Shown one piece after another: positions 4,681 to 5,331 of a stretch of 5,331 bases of DNA. Within the stretch, counting starts at the first letter, position 1, and each line of letters begins with the position of its first letter. A program made the position numbers and the translations under genes. The notes beneath the pieces were generated by a model. It had not been told where the DNA came from and did no database searches. It was given only the letters and a program-made list of their open reading frames with translations. The DNA comes from Clostridia bacterium (GTDB lineage: Bacteria > Bacillota > Clostridia > Oscillospirales > CAG-272): positions 1 to 5,331 of the forward strand of contig JAFYRH010000375.1 of assembly GCA_017559555.1 (NCBI GenBank), in the 5' to 3' direction.

Positions 4681-5331
4681 TCAATTATCTGTTAGAAAAT
4701 CATTAACCAATTCAAACATAGGCATTTCATTAACAAATTTCTCAATATCTGCTAAAAAGCGTTTCTTACCGTTTCCTGTTTTACACAAATAAAATTCAAG
4801 AATCTTATCTGCCACATATTGCAATTTTACATCGCAGAACGGCTTTAGCTTTTTTTCTGCTTTTTCTTTTGTGTTGCTAAGTAAGAGGTCTTTGGTTCCA
4901 CTTCCCACTAAGTGACTATATAAGTTCATAGCCTTGATTGCTTGTGTTACTTTTCTTTCAACGCGCAATCCGTGTTTTTTATAAACAGAATATTTCCACT
5001 CTGCAAGAGTTGGGTTTGTAATTGGAATTTGAGAAATAGCATCAATTATGTATTTGCTAAAGGGTTCGAGATTATGATCGGTTAATATATCATAAACTTT
5101 TATTTCCAATTTATAAGCGACCGTAAAGCCCCATAAATATTCATCATATTTATGACGGTTATAAGTGGTACTGAACTCTTTAATTTGACTGGACAAAGCA
5201 ATTAACAACTCTGCCAACGATTTGGAATCTATTTTAAACTCTGCATTGATATGTATTAACCTCAGTAGAATTGCGGAACTGTTTAACGTGTTTGTGCCAC
5301 TATCATTATCAATGATTTTGTTCACCGCGGA
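4681..5331 (-). CDS. Unrecognised AT-rich gene, 5' end probably outside the window
   Basis: I do not recognise this protein. The frame is open from the window edge to a TGA at 4681-4683. The first usable start inside is a GTG at 5325 (214 aa), but only six bases precede it and they continue the frame, so the true start may lie beyond 5331. The product looks soluble and mostly helical, with no signal peptide or membrane segment. It has Lys/Glu-rich stretches (for example TKEKAEKKLK, residues 151-160 counted from the GTG) and scattered aromatic residues. There is no catalytic motif I can name. The sequence is visibly richer in A and T than the other genes (about one third G+C over its first 240 nt versus about 47% in a sampled stretch of the exchanger), which fits an acquired gene. 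It converges on the exchanger, with a hairpin between them. Confidence 0.75.
   Translation of the reverse strand, partial: SAVNKIIDNDSGTNTLNSSAILLRLIHINAEFKIDSKSLAELLIALSSQIKEFSTTYNRHKYDEYLWGFTVAYKLEIKVYDILTDHNLEPFSKYIIDAISQIPITNPTLAEWKYSVYKKHGLRVERKVTQAIKAMNLYSHLVGSGTKDLLLSNTKEKAEKKLKPFCDVKLQYVADKILEFYLCKTGNGKKRFLADIEKFVNEMPMFELVNDFLTDN

Overview
The window looks like a chromosomal piece of a low-to-mid GC Bacillota, most likely an uncultured gut-type Clostridia. The evidence is three textbook sigma-A promoters with 17-bp spacers and extended -10 elements, strong AGGAGG-type ribosome binding sites, hairpin-plus-U-tract terminators, a yybP-ykoY (Mn2+) riboswitch and a DUF4886-type surface lipoprotein. 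The taxon is an inference from style; no rRNA or marker gene is present.

Layout, left to right. (1) 18-1571, minus: a lipoprotein with a Thr-Pro-Glu repeat stalk, an SGNH-hydrolase-like DUF4886 domain and an extra C-terminal domain. It has its own promoter at 1612-1640. (2) 1686-3225, minus: a two-gene operon of a GNAT-fold acyltransferase (BcerS/YghO type) followed 10 nt later by a small GtrA-family membrane protein. A promoter lies at 3271-3299 and a terminator at 1641-1677. (3) 3366-4653, plus: a divergent unit with a consensus promoter, a yybP-ykoY aptamer, an expression platform ending in an intrinsic terminator, a CaCA-family cation exchanger gene (3578-4591) and a terminal hairpin. (4) 4681-5331, minus: an unrecognised, markedly AT-rich gene, convergent with the exchanger and open at the window edge.

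The most notable unit is the third. The exchanger would normally be annotated as a calcium/sodium antiporter. It sits directly behind an Mn2+-sensing riboswitch and has unusual residues next to its ion-binding positions in both alpha-repeats. Together these suggest a manganese exporter rather than a housekeeping Ca2+/Na+ antiporter. The acyltransferase/GtrA pair and the lipoprotein suggest envelope-related functions but have no clear link to the metal unit.
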